Positions 8,571 to 16,508 of a DNA stretch of 64,000 bases are shown here, one piece after another. The position numbers and the translations under genes were made by a program. The stretch's first letter is position 1, and each line of letters starts with the position of its first letter. The notes under the pieces are model-generated. The model saw only the letters and a list, made by a program, of their open reading frames with translations, did not search any database and was not told the origin of the DNA. Source of the DNA: Collinsella tanakaei (GTDB taxonomy: Bacteria; Actinomycetota; Coriobacteriia; Coriobacteriales; Coriobacteriaceae); assembly GCF_016900375.1 (NCBI RefSeq), contig NZ_JACJKB010000005.1:62001-126000 (forward strand), in the 5' to 3' direction.

Positions 8571-8740
8571 AAGAGTTCGTTGGGGAGGGCGAACTGCGTT
8601 CCGATGCTCCACGTGTCCTTCCCGTGGTCGGTGGACTTACCGGAAAAGCCGCCGACGCAGCTCTGTGCTACGATTCATCAGCATGAATGCGATTATCTGG
8701 GCACCGTTTCGAGGTGTCCTGTTTGTGGAGGTGCCCGTTC

Positions 8741-10444
8741 GTGAAGAGGATTCTGCTGTCTGAGAGCCCCGAGACCATTGCGCAGCTGGCTTCATGGCTC
8801 GATGGCAAGGTGAGCCTGAATGAGAGGCAGCGCAGCGTGCTTGCGCTGACGCTGCTCGAGCGCAAGGATCCCAAGATCAAGTACGGTGCCCTGACGCGCG
8901 TGCTCAAGTCGTTCAACGGGGGAGAGCGGGCCGATGAGCTGCGCGACCCGCTCGTGGAGTCGGGCCTGCTGGTGCAGGTCGGCGACGACGGGTACGGTCC
9001 GTACGAGATTCATTTCGACGCGGCGGGTATCGATTCCGCGGCCGTCATCGAAGAGCTGCGCGCGGCGTATGCCGAGGAGGGCGACGACGGCGACGAGGCT
9101 GCGGAAGAGGCCGAGGTCGTGTATGAGGTGACGGAGGTTGCGGAGGCCGAGCCTGCGGAGGAGATGCCGGCCGATTCCGATCGGGGCGCGGTTGATGATA
9201 CTTCTGCAGAGGATGGTGCCGTTGCCGTGAATCTGCCTCAGGAGGTGCCCGCGGCGGAGCCTACGCCTGCGCATGCCGCGGAGAAGCCCGAGCTGGATGG
9301 CGCCCCGAAGCAGGATGCTGCGCCCAAGGCCAAGCGGAAGCGTCGGAACAAGTCGAACGGATCGGAGCGTGCTGACCGCAAGGATGATGCCTCGGCTTCC
9401 GAGCGCTCGGCGGGCAATGCTTCCGATAAGGGCAAGAATGTCGCCGGCGGTAAAGACAAGAAGAAACCTTCCGGGGCCGCCAAGACGGATAAGCGCCGTG
9501 GCCGTGCCGGGGTGCCCGCGAAAGCGCAGGCCGTTGCCCCCGAGCCGGTGCATCGCCGTGCGTTCGGCCTGATTTCCTCGTTGCGCACGCGCGTCGTGCA
9601 GGCGGTGCGCAAGACGGAACCCGAACTCGAGTCCGAACAGAAGCCTGCGCAGAAGCCGAAGCAGTCCCCCAAAGCCAAGCGCTTCGACGACCTTGATCGC
9701 GTGCGCGCCTGGCTCGATGCCCACGAGGGCGAGCAGGTGCCGTACGTCACCCGTCGCCAGAGGGCGTTTCAGATCTTCAACGACGAGAAGGCGCTCGAGG
9801 GCAAGCGCGGCGAGCGCCTCATGAGGCTCATGTCCGCCAAGGGGCTCAACCCGAGCGTGCTGCGCATCGCGTCGCGCCAGGCTCCGCCGCTGCAGGGATT
9901 TTACGCTCTGGGCGCGGACCAGCCGTTCTTGGTGGTCGAGAACATCGATGCCTACGAGGAGGTCGTGGCGCTGCTCAAGGGCCAGCGCAGCATCCGTCTG
10001 TTCGGCACGCGCATCGGCGGCGTGATCTTCGGTGCGGGGCATAACATCCTGATTTCGCACGCACTCGACGAGTACCTGCACGACATCGGCTACCGCTACG
10101 ACTACGTGTATTATGCGGGCGACATCGACCGCGAGGGTGCGCGTCTGGTCGAGCGTGCTCGCGAGGTGAATGTGATCGAGATCCGCCTGCATGCCGGCAT
10201 CTACCGTGCGATGCTTGCCGCCCAGCGTGCCCACGTGCGCGCAGGTGGCAACGGCGAGAGCGCCGCGGATAACCAGGATGCCCCGCGCGACTTCGTGCGC
10301 CTGGTGAAGGACCTGCCGCCCGCGCTGCGGATTCCGTTCCGCCGCGCGCTGCGCGAGAACATCCGCATCCCGCAGGAGATCCTGACCAGCGAGGATTTCC
10401 GCCGCGGCAGCATGGGCGCGATCGATAGGTTGATGGACCGGTAG
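8741..10444 (+). CDS. Orphan JetD-like TOPRIM protein with charged linker
   Basis: 567 aa. The C-terminal third resembles the TOPRIM nuclease domain of Wadjet protein JetD (DUF2220): FLVVENIDAYEEV with acidic Glu400, the GGVIFGAGHNI segment, and YYAGDIDREGARL with Asp461/Asp463, the E and DxD of a TOPRIM site. The N-terminal ~110 residues look like a winged helix (LNERQRSVLALTLLERK...). A ~195-residue linker, acidic then Lys/Arg-rich, separates them. GTG 8741 has GGAGGTG 7 bases upstream; ATG 8687 has no good site. JetA, JetB and JetC are absent from the window, so it is an orphan. Its role is unknown; DNA binding and cleavage are inferred. It could alternatively be a topoisomerase VI-A-like regulator. 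Confidence 0.65.
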   Translation: MKRILLSESPETIAQLASWLDGKVSLNERQRSVLALTLLERKDPKIKYGALTRVLKSFNGGERADELRDPLVESGLLVQVGDDGYGPYEIHFDAAGIDSAAVIEELRAAYAEEGDDGDEAAEEAEVVYEVTEVAEAEPAEEMPADSDRGAVDDTSAEDGAVAVNLPQEVPAAEPTPAHAAEKPELDGAPKQDAAPKAKRKRRNKSNGSERADRKDDASASERSAGNASDKGKNVAGGKDKKKPSGAAKTDKRRGRAGVPAKAQAVAPEPVHRRAFGLISSLRTRVVQAVRKTEPELESEQKPAQKPKQSPKAKRFDDLDRVRAWLDAHEGEQVPYVTRRQRAFQIFNDEKALEGKRGERLMRLMSAKGLNPSVLRIASRQAPPLQGFYALGADQPFLVVENIDAYEEVVALLKGQRSIRLFGTRIGGVIFGAGHNILISHALDEYLHDIGYRYDYVYYAGDIDREGARLVERAREVNVIEIRLHAGIYRAMLAAQRAHVRAGGNGESAADNQDAPRDFVRLVKDLPPALRIPFRRALRENIRIPQEILTSEDFRRGSMGAIDRLMDR

Positions 10445-10477
10445 GGGGAGCCGGGCGGTTCGTGGCCCGGCTTTCCC
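10445..10477 (+). terminator. Terminator after JetD-like gene
   Basis: AGCCGGGC, 8-base loop, GCCCGGCT, then TTCCC, immediately after the stop codon. Confidence 0.6.
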
Positions 10478-10508
10478 GCTCTTCTCGGGGTGTTGCTTCG
10501 GGCAGAGT

Positions 10509-10907
10509 GCTTATTGACAGTGCACGTGGCCAGGTCGGGCTTCGTTGTTCTTCTGGTCGCGTCGGCATATTGAAGTGCGCTTTCCGCCGGGTTGGCCCGT
10601 TACCGGTGCACTTTCGACCAGATGTGCTTATTGCCAGTGCACTTCCGGCCAGGTCGACTTCTTGCCAGTGCACTTTCGGACAAACCGGCTTATTGCCGGT
10701 GCACTTTCGGACAAATCGGCTTATTGCCGATGCACTTTCGACCAAGTTCCCCCATTGCCGGTGCACTTTCAGCCAAAGTAAAACGTTGTCGGTGCACTTC
10801 CGGTCAGTTTAGATTTTGCCGGTGCACCTGGGGTACACGATCGAGGCCAAATCATGTACCCCAGGTGCACCGGCAATCTTGAAACTGGTCAGAAGTGCAC
10901 CGGCAAT
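10509..10907. repeat. 31-bp periodic repeat array with terminal palindrome
   Basis: Each unit centres on GTGCAC or a one-base variant (consensus TTGCCGGTGCACTTTCGG plus about 13 less conserved bases). Centres fall at 10575, 10606, 10637, 10668, 10699, 10730, 10761, 10792 and 10822: seven spacings of exactly 31 bp and one of 30. A further copy is at 10520. Two inverted copies (10865, 10895) turn the last part (10783-10907) into a near-palindrome. 31 bp is three helical turns, so the cores would face the same side. It is not a CRISPR array: the less conserved part is too short and the units are degenerate. It lies between the JetD-like gene and tRNA-Gln. Confidence 0.85.
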
Positions 10908-11006
10908 TCCAAGCCGCCCGCAAATCGGCGGTCGGCTGCCACAAAGTCTGTCGGCACTTCGCCTCGCCGGCGGCGTTCGCTGGCACCCCCCTGCTAGCGA
11001 GAGTCC

Positions 11007-11048
11007 CAAAACAAAAAGCAGGCCAAACGCCGTCGCGTCTGGCCTGCT
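11007..11048 (-). terminator. Terminator of tRNA-Gln
   Basis: On the minus strand AGCAGGCCA, 14-base loop, TGGCCTGCT, then TTTTGTTTT. Strong intrinsic terminator just 3' of the tRNA. Confidence 0.85.
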
Positions 11049-11059
11049 GCAATATCGGG

Positions 11060-11130
11060 CTGGGGCAGAGGGATTCGAACCCCCGTAACCGGCACCAAAA
11101 ACCGGGGTCCTGCCGCTGGACGATGCCCCA
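11060..11130 (-). tRNA. tRNA-Gln (anticodon UUG)
   Basis: Folds as a cloverleaf on the minus strand: acceptor TGGGGCA/TGCCCCA, D-arm GTCC/GGAC, anticodon stem CCGGT/GCCGG with loop TTTTGGT (anticodon TTG), and T-loop TTCGAAT. The discriminator base is G, as usual for tRNA-Gln. The CCA end is not encoded. Confidence 0.93.
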
Positions 11131-11175
11131 ATGCGCTCCTGGTCGCACAGAATCGACCAAGCTCAATCAGTGTAC

Positions 11176-12081
11176 CTAATCGTTCAAAGCTGCGCAAACG
11201 CCGTCGAGCAGGCGTACGGCCAGCGTCTGGGCGTCGCTCGAGGTGAACATGCCGTCGTAGCCGTTGATGCCGGTGAGCTCGATGCGAATGAGAACCGGCT
11301 TCTCCTTAGCGGCAGCGAACGCCGTGCCGATGCGCTGCGACAGGTTCGCGCACTCGGCGAGGGCGATGGTCGGGCGCGGCGCCGCGTCCTCGGGCAGCCC
11401 TTCGCGCGCGAGCTCGAGAATGAGGTCCATGCCCTCGGGAATCTCGTTGTCGCACAGCACCATGCCGCTCGACTCGGTGGTCGCCGAGGCGATGTTCCAC
11501 ATGCGCGAAGCCACGCTGCGAGCGATGGTGTCCTCACCGTACACGGCGATCTTGTAGTTCTCGAGTACCTCGGCGGCGCGGGCAAAGCCGATGCGCTCCT
11601 CGGCCTCGACGATCGACGGCTTGCCCTCCCACACGTGGTGCAGACGCTCGATGTAGGCGAAGGTGTCCTGGAATGCCATACCGTCTGCGAACAGGCCGAC
11701 GTTCTCCTGGAACTGCTGAAGCGCCGCCTCGGTGTGCGGGCCAAAGTAGCCGTCGTCGGTGCCGCAGGCAAAGCCCAGCACGTTGAGGGCCTGCTGCAGC
11801 ATGCGCACGTCGGCGCCGTGGAAATTGGGGAGGCGCAGGTACAGCGTGCGGTCTCCCAGACGATACGACGCGTCGACCAGTGCCGACCAGCAGGTCATAT
11901 CGACCTCGTCGCCCGGCGTGAGGCCGTTGTCGTCCCTAAAGAAGCTCACGGCGCGCGCCGTGGTGTCGCCGAACAGTTTCTCGTCGAGTTCCTCCTGGGC
12001 AATCTCGAGCCCAAGGATGGAAAGGCGCGACTGCACGTCTTCGACGGCGGGTCCCTTCATGCCCTTGACGATCGGCTCCAT
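11176..12081 (-). CDS. Peptidoglycan-binding-domain protein, degenerate amidase-like C-terminus
   Basis: 301 aa with no signal peptide. Two peptidoglycan-binding type 1 repeats are visible: KGMKGPAVEDVQSRLSILGL...FGDTTARAVSFFRDDNGL (residues ~7-55) and NFHGADVRMLQQALNVLGF...FGPHTEAALQQFQENVGL (~85-130). The rest (~165-301) is about the size of an amidase_3 domain and may be a remnant of one, but the Zn-binding His/Glu motifs are missing. This layout recalls actinobacterial CwlM, a catalytically altered, cytoplasmic regulator of MurA. That analogy is inference. It is divergent from the two-component system at 12.5 kb. Confidence 0.65.
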   Translation of the reverse strand: MEPIVKGMKGPAVEDVQSRLSILGLEIAQEELDEKLFGDTTARAVSFFRDDNGLTPGDEVDMTCWSALVDASYRLGDRTLYLRLPNFHGADVRMLQQALNVLGFACGTDDGYFGPHTEAALQQFQENVGLFADGMAFQDTFAYIERLHHVWEGKPSIVEAEERIGFARAAEVLENYKIAVYGEDTIARSVASRMWNIASATTESSGMVLCDNEIPEGMDLILELAREGLPEDAAPRPTIALAECANLSQRIGTAFAAAKEKPVLIRIELTGINGYDGMFTSSDAQTLAVRLLDGVCAALND

Positions 12082-12535
12082 GCGAACCCCTTCCCCCTAA
12101 ATAAAACGATGCCGTCGGCGTTGGCTCAGGATGCTGTGCCGACGGGGCAGATACGTGCTCATTATGATGCCCCACCAGTTTATCAAGATATACATACCAC
12201 TGCATGCCGTCTCTTATCACGCGATTCGACCTCAACGAACAATCGATGCCTAGCGCTCTGTGCGACATCTTGCCTGCAAGGGTGCTACCGGTGCAAAGTC
12301 CGCCGTTATCGCGCCGATGCGCCGCGGCGTCGCGTTGCACGGGCTGAAACGGGGAAGCGCCCGCGCCCGAGCATCCACATTCCCTCCAGAAAACGGCCCC
12401 CTTTATCCAATACCCGACGGCGTAGGAAGTTTCTTGACAGGGTGCTGCCACTATGGAGGTGCGCGGCGAGAGCTTCGCCGTCGCGCCGCCTGGGTATCAG
12501 GCGCAATGGCATGCGGGCGTGTGCGAGGAGGAAAC
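12082..12535. other. 454-bp divergent intergenic region
   Basis: Separates the peptidoglycan-binding gene (minus) from the response regulator (plus). It contains an imperfect hairpin TGCCGTCGGC/GCCGACGG (12111-12148) and a GC-rich hairpin at 12458-12490 in the response regulator leader. I found no credible gene. The open frame from 12260 has no ribosome binding site and is an upstream extension of the regulator frame. Confidence 0.5.
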
Positions 12536-13282
12536 GTGGCACAACAGAAAGCATCTCGGGCGCATCTGCTCATCGTCGACGACGAACCGGATATCGTGGC
12601 CATGCTCCGCGAGTTCTTCTGCATGGAGGGACACGACGTTGCGACGGCGGCAAACGGAGCCGATGCCATCGCCCAGGTCGAGGCGTCGGAGCGCCAGGAG
12701 ACCGCGCCGTTCGATCTGATTCTGCTCGACGTCAACATGCCCGATATGGACGGGTTCGAAACCTGTCGGCGTATCCGGCAGGCGGTGTCGTGCCCGATCA
12801 TCTTCCTGACCGCACGCGTGGAGGACGCCGACCAGCTGGACGGCTTCGCCGCCGGCGGTGACGATTACGTGCTCAAGCCGTTTTCGCTTCAGGTGCTGGG
12901 CAGCCGCGTGCAGGCGCATCTGGCGCGCGAGACGCGCCGGGCCGCCGAGCCTCTGGCGCGCGTGCGCTTCGAGGGCGGCATCGCTATCGATTACGGCAGC
13001 CGCACGGTCGAGGTTGGCGGCATGTCCGACGGACGCGAGCCGCGCCGCCTCGACTTCACGCGCACGGAGTTCGACATCGTGGCGCTGCTGAGCAAGAAGC
13101 CCGGCCGTGTGTACGACCGCACCTTCATCTACGAGCAGGTATGGGGCTGGAATGCCGATGGCGACGCGTCGATCGTGCGCGAGCACATCCGGCGCATCCG
13201 CAAGAAGTTCGCCGAGGCCGGTCTAGAGGCCGACCCCATCGAGACCGTATGGGGCGTCGGCTACCGCTGGAGCGCGCGATGA
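12536..13282 (+). CDS. OmpR/PhoB-family response regulator
   Basis: 248 aa. The receiver domain has the acidic pair in LLIVDDEPD, the phospho-acceptor Asp65 in LLDVNMPDMDGFE, and the conserved Lys in DDYVLKPF. The C-terminal winged helix ends with VREHIRRIRKKF...IETVWGVGYRWSAR, typical of OmpR-type DNA-binding domains. GTG 12536 follows GGAGGAAAC; the much longer open frame upstream is not used. The stop overlaps the kinase start (ATGA), so the pair is translationally coupled. Target genes are not obvious; the adjacent 50-aa membrane protein is one candidate. Confidence 0.93.
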   Translation: MAQQKASRAHLLIVDDEPDIVAMLREFFCMEGHDVATAANGADAIAQVEASERQETAPFDLILLDVNMPDMDGFETCRRIRQAVSCPIIFLTARVEDADQLDGFAAGGDDYVLKPFSLQVLGSRVQAHLARETRRAAEPLARVRFEGGIAIDYGSRTVEVGGMSDGREPRRLDFTRTEFDIVALLSKKPGRVYDRTFIYEQVWGWNADGDASIVREHIRRIRKKFAEAGLEADPIETVWGVGYRWSAR

Positions 13283-14889
13283 GCGCGCGGGAAGCCGGAC
13301 GTACGCCGGGCCGCCTGCAGCGACTGTGGGCGAACATGCCGCTCATGCGGTCGTTTTTCCTGTATGCCGCCGGATGCGTGCTGGCGTCTATCGTCGTATC
13401 GGTCGTCCTCATGCTGGGGCTCATGTCCGTCTACGACACGTTTCAGCGTGCCGCCTGGGAGGGACACGTCGACGTCGAGGGCGGGCCGTACGTCTACGAC
13501 GCCGTGACCGACGAGCTCATCCCCGCGGTGGCGATCGACCTGTCGTCGCCTTCCGACCGCATCGTGTTTCTGGGGATCCGCGGCGGTATGGGCTATGCGC
13601 CCGACGTGGGCGACGATTACAGCGGAGGCTGGATCAACGCCGACACCGGGGCGCCCATCGGCTACGCGACGCTCGAGATGGTGCGCGAGGATCCCTCGAT
13701 CACCATCTACGACTGGGGCGGCAACTATACGGAGCGGGATTATCAGATGAACGGGGGCTACCCGTACGACCCCATCTCGATCGACGGCTCCAGCCTGGCG
13801 GAGTACGATGCGCGCGAGCGGGCGGAGCGCAGGGCGGTGGACGGCGAGTTTTTGACGATCGACGACAACAACCCCAACTTCGTGGTGTCAAATATCGGGT
13901 ACTTCGTCTTGCAGAACAGCATGATGTTCGAGACGCCGATCATGGTCGCGCTGCGCATCGCTACGGTCCTCACGCCGTTTGCCGTGCTCATCGTGCTCTC
14001 GATTCTGTTCTTCCGCCGGTTCTACCGCAGGCGCCTGGGAGGGCCGCTCGCGGTCTTTTGCGACTGCGCCGACCGCGTGGCGCGCCAAGACCTGGATTTC
14101 GTGACGCCCGAGGTGCCGGGCCGCGAGTTCACGAGGCTCGGCGATGCGTTCGAGAAGATGCGCGCCTCGCTGGAGGCCTCGCAGCTTAAGCTGTGGCGCA
14201 CGGCGGAGGAGCGTCGCCGCCTGAATGCCGCCTTCGCGCACGACCTGCGCACGCCGGTGACCGTCCTCAAGGGCACCGTCGAGATGGCCCAGATGCGCGC
14301 CGAGGCCGGCGAGCCGGTGGGTGCGAAGACCATCGCCACCCTGTCCAGCCAGATCGACCGCCTGGAGTCCTATGCCCAGGCGATGAGCGGCATCGCCAGG
14401 CTGGAGGATCGCGAGGTGGTGCGGACGCCCGTCGCCGCCAGCGACTTCGTGTCCATGGTCCGCACGCAGGCGCAAAGCCAGGCGGGTGCACGTCGCCCCG
14501 ACGTGGCGCTCGGCATCGATGCGGGCGGCGTCGCGCCGGATGCGACGCTCATGCTCGACCGCTCGCTTGTCGAGGAGGTTCTGGGCAACATCCTGGGCAA
14601 TGCCTGCGATTATGCGCGCGCCCGCGTGCGGATGGTGCTTTCGCTCGACGACGACCACCGCACGCTCGCCATGAGCGTGGCGGACGACGGCCCCGGCTTC
14701 TCGCCCGAGGCGCTGCACCGCGGCTGCGAGCCCTTCTTCGGTGAGGCCAAGAGCTCGGAGCACTTCGGGCTCGGGCTGAACATCGTGAGCACGCTTGCGC
14801 GGCTGCACGGCGGCTCGGTGACGCTTGCGAATGGCGAGGACGGCGGCGGTGCGGTGACCGTGACGTTCGACGTGGGCAGCGAAGCATAA
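13279..14889 (+). CDS. Sensor histidine kinase
   Basis: 536 aa, partner of the overlapping response regulator. TM1 spans about residues 24-48 and TM2 about 221-243, enclosing a ~170-residue extracytoplasmic sensor domain rich in Asp, Gly and Tyr that I cannot assign. A HAMP-like linker follows, then the H-box FAHDLRTPVTVLKG with His321, the N-box LGNILGNACDYA, G1 VADDGPGFS, and G2 HFGLGLNIV. All catalytic boxes are intact. The first few residues (MSAREAGRTPGR) are basic, consistent with a cytoplasmic N-terminus. Confidence 0.93.
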   Translation: MSAREAGRTPGRLQRLWANMPLMRSFFLYAAGCVLASIVVSVVLMLGLMSVYDTFQRAAWEGHVDVEGGPYVYDAVTDELIPAVAIDLSSPSDRIVFLGIRGGMGYAPDVGDDYSGGWINADTGAPIGYATLEMVREDPSITIYDWGGNYTERDYQMNGGYPYDPISIDGSSLAEYDARERAERRAVDGEFLTIDDNNPNFVVSNIGYFVLQNSMMFETPIMVALRIATVLTPFAVLIVLSILFFRRFYRRRLGGPLAVFCDCADRVARQDLDFVTPEVPGREFTRLGDAFEKMRASLEASQLKLWRTAEERRRLNAAFAHDLRTPVTVLKGTVEMAQMRAEAGEPVGAKTIATLSSQIDRLESYAQAMSGIARLEDREVVRTPVAASDFVSMVRTQAQSQAGARRPDVALGIDAGGVAPDATLMLDRSLVEEVLGNILGNACDYARARVRMVLSLDDDHRTLAMSVADDGPGFSPEALHRGCEPFFGEAKSSEHFGLGLNIVSTLARLHGGSVTLANGEDGGGAVTVTFDVGSEA

Positions 14890-15012
14890 CCGGCCGCGCC
14901 CCGCACATCGCACACGGCGTACCTTGCAGGAAGCTGCGGCCGCCCTTACAGAGTCTTATCAATCGACGCGTACCATGATGCTCGGTTCGCGACGCAGGGA
15001 GAGTGATGAAAG

Positions 15013-15165
15013 ATGCTGAGGAACCTCGGAGACGTTTTGACCATGGAGGACGGCACGGAAGCCCAGGTCATCCCGCTCAAGGAGGACCGCGGCGCCCTTG
15101 CATCCCTTGCCCTATTCGCGGTGATCGCCTTGGCGATGGTCGTCTACACCGTGCTGTTCGCATAG
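15013..15165 (+). CDS. 50-aa single-pass membrane protein
   Basis: Short ORF reading MLRNLGDVLTMEDGTEAQ, then VIPLKEDRGALASL and a single hydrophobic helix to the C-terminus (residues ~29-50). It lies 123 bp after the histidine kinase on the same strand. GGGAGAG lies 10 bases upstream with GAAAG closer to the ATG. The composition (acidic N-terminal half, clean C-terminal helix) looks real rather than random. Function unknown. Small membrane proteins next to two-component systems sometimes feed back on the kinase; that is only a possibility here. Confidence 0.55.
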   Translation: MLRNLGDVLTMEDGTEAQVIPLKEDRGALASLALFAVIALAMVVYTVLFA

Positions 15166-15210
15166 GGCAGGCGGCGCGCGGGCGCAAAGCTAAAGCCCCT
15201 TCCTTACACA

Positions 15211-15273
15211 TTGGGCTTCGTCCTGGGGGTCGAGATCGTTGCATGGGGTCTCGATCGTCAAGACGGAGCCCAA
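15211..15273. repeat. Intergenic imperfect inverted repeat
   Basis: TTGGGCTTCGTC (15211-15222) pairs with GACGGAGCCCAA (15262-15273), with an inner TCGAGA/TCTCGA. It lies between the 50-aa gene and the polyprenyl synthase terminator. Unknown role. Confidence 0.45.
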
Positions 15274-15317
15274 CTGCTTGTTAGGGCGGCGTGCAGCCAT
15301 TCGGCAGGCCTATGCAA

Positions 15318-15355
15318 GACAAAGCCGCCCGGCTCCACAAAGGAAGCCAGGCGGC
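15318..15355 (-). terminator. Terminator of polyprenyl synthase gene
   Basis: On the minus strand GCCGCC-T-GGCT pairs with AGCC-G-GGCGGC across a 10-base loop, followed by TTTG. Confidence 0.5.
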
Positions 15356-15392
15356 CAGCGTAAACGCTTCAATTCAACGTAAAACCGAACCG

Positions 15393-16418
15393 CTAGTTCA
15401 GGCGTTCCACGAAGAAGTCCGCCATCGCGATGAACAGGCTGCGGCAGCGCTCGTCGAGCTCGATGCCCGCAAGCGTCTGCTTGGCGCGGGCGATCAGCTC
15501 GAGCGAATACGCGTGCGCGTACTCGATGGAGCCGCAGGACTCGAAGATCTCCACGGCGCGCGCCAGCTGCTCCGGGTCGTCGGTTCCCGAGGAGAGGATC
15601 TCCACGAGCTCGTCGTGGTGCTCCTCGGGTCCCAGGGCGTGGACCGCCACGAGGGTGCGCTTGCCCTCGGTGATGTCGCTGCGGAAGTCCTTGTTGCGCG
15701 ATTCCTTCTCGCCGACCAGGTTCAGCAGGTCGTCCTGAATCTGGAACGCAAGACCCGTATCCAGGCCGAACGAGCGCAGCGCCTCGATTTGCTCCTCGGA
15801 GCCCCCGCCGATGATGGCGCCGCAGGCAAGCGGCGTCGCTCCGCTGTAGTAGGCGGTCTTGTGCGTGGCCATGCACAGGTAGTCGTCGACGGTCAGATCG
15901 AAGCGGCCGTCGCGCACCCAGCCCAGGTCGAGCGCCTGGCCCTCGATGGTGCGCGTGGTCATATCCACGAGCTCGTGCAGCAGGCGGATCTTCATGGCAT
16001 CGCTCAGCGAGGGGTCGTCGAGCACGCTGCCCGTTACGAGCGAGAGCGCGAGGTCGCCGCAGTTGATGGCGATGCCCTCGCCCTCGGTGATGTGCATGCA
16101 GGGCTTTCCGCGGCGCAGATGCCCGTTGTCGGCGATGTCGTCGTGGATGAGCGCCGCCGACTGGAAGTGCTCGATGGCGGCTGCGGCGCTGATGGCGCTC
16201 GAGAAGTCGCCGCCCACGGCCTGGGCCGCGAGCATGCAGATGAGCGGGCGGTGGCGCTTGCCGGGGTTCTCGGCGTAGCGCTTGAGCGGCGCGTACAGGT
16301 ACGCGTCGATGTCGGCGTTATCGGTCTGGTCGAGGAAGAACGACACCAGGTAGCTATTGATCTCCTCCATATGGCGGTTGAGGAAATCGATAAACGGGCT
16401 TTGCACGAGCGGCCCCAT
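15393..16418 (-). CDS. Polyprenyl diphosphate synthase
   Basis: 341-aa trans-isoprenyl diphosphate synthase that extends allylic diphosphates with IPP. The first Asp-rich motif is IHDDIADNG (Asp93, Asp94, Asp97) and the second is FQIQDDLLN (Asp229, Asp230). The substrate-binding GKRHRPLI segment is present. The first motif has DDxxD spacing; product length (farnesyl, geranylgeranyl or longer) cannot be read safely. The product would feed undecaprenyl or quinone-type lipids. It stands downstream of galE on the same strand but is separated from it by a strong terminator. Confidence 0.88.
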   Translation of the reverse strand: MGPLVQSPFIDFLNRHMEEINSYLVSFFLDQTDNADIDAYLYAPLKRYAENPGKRHRPLICMLAAQAVGGDFSSAISAAAAIEHFQSAALIHDDIADNGHLRRGKPCMHITEGEGIAINCGDLALSLVTGSVLDDPSLSDAMKIRLLHELVDMTTRTIEGQALDLGWVRDGRFDLTVDDYLCMATHKTAYYSGATPLACGAIIGGGSEEQIEALRSFGLDTGLAFQIQDDLLNLVGEKESRNKDFRSDITEGKRTLVAVHALGPEEHHDELVEILSSGTDDPEQLARAVEIFESCGSIEYAHAYSLELIARAKQTLAGIELDERCRSLFIAMADFFVERLN

Positions 16419-16427
16419 TCTCTCGAG

Positions 16428-16464
16428 ACAAAAAGACTGCGGCCCGGCTTGCGGACCGCAGTCT
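16428..16464 (-). terminator. galE terminator
   Basis: On the minus strand AGACTGCGG pairs with CCGCAGTCT and is followed by TTTTTGTC. It separates galE from the polyprenyl synthase gene. Confidence 0.8.
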
Positions 16465-16508
16465 ATTGTACGCGCGATGCGCCGTCTATGGCACGCTCTT
16501 AATCCCGG

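Noticed and set aside
8687-8740. ATG 8687 as start of the JetD-like gene
   Set aside because: No ribosome site before it; GTG 8741 has GGAGGTG at 7 bases and gives a normal N-terminus (MKRILLSESPETIAQ).
10462-10882. Three overlapping plus-strand ORFs across the 31-bp array
   Set aside because: 31 is not a multiple of 3, so the repeat runs through all frames; all three give the same repetitive HFR/ALS peptides. No ribosome sites.
10509-10907. CRISPR array
   Set aside because: 31-bp period leaves only about 9-13 variable bases, units are degenerate, some are inverted, and no cas gene is near.
11131-12861. 576-aa plus-strand ORF across tRNA-Gln flank and regulator
   Set aside because: Antisense to the peptidoglycan-binding gene and out of frame with the response regulator; no coherent domain.
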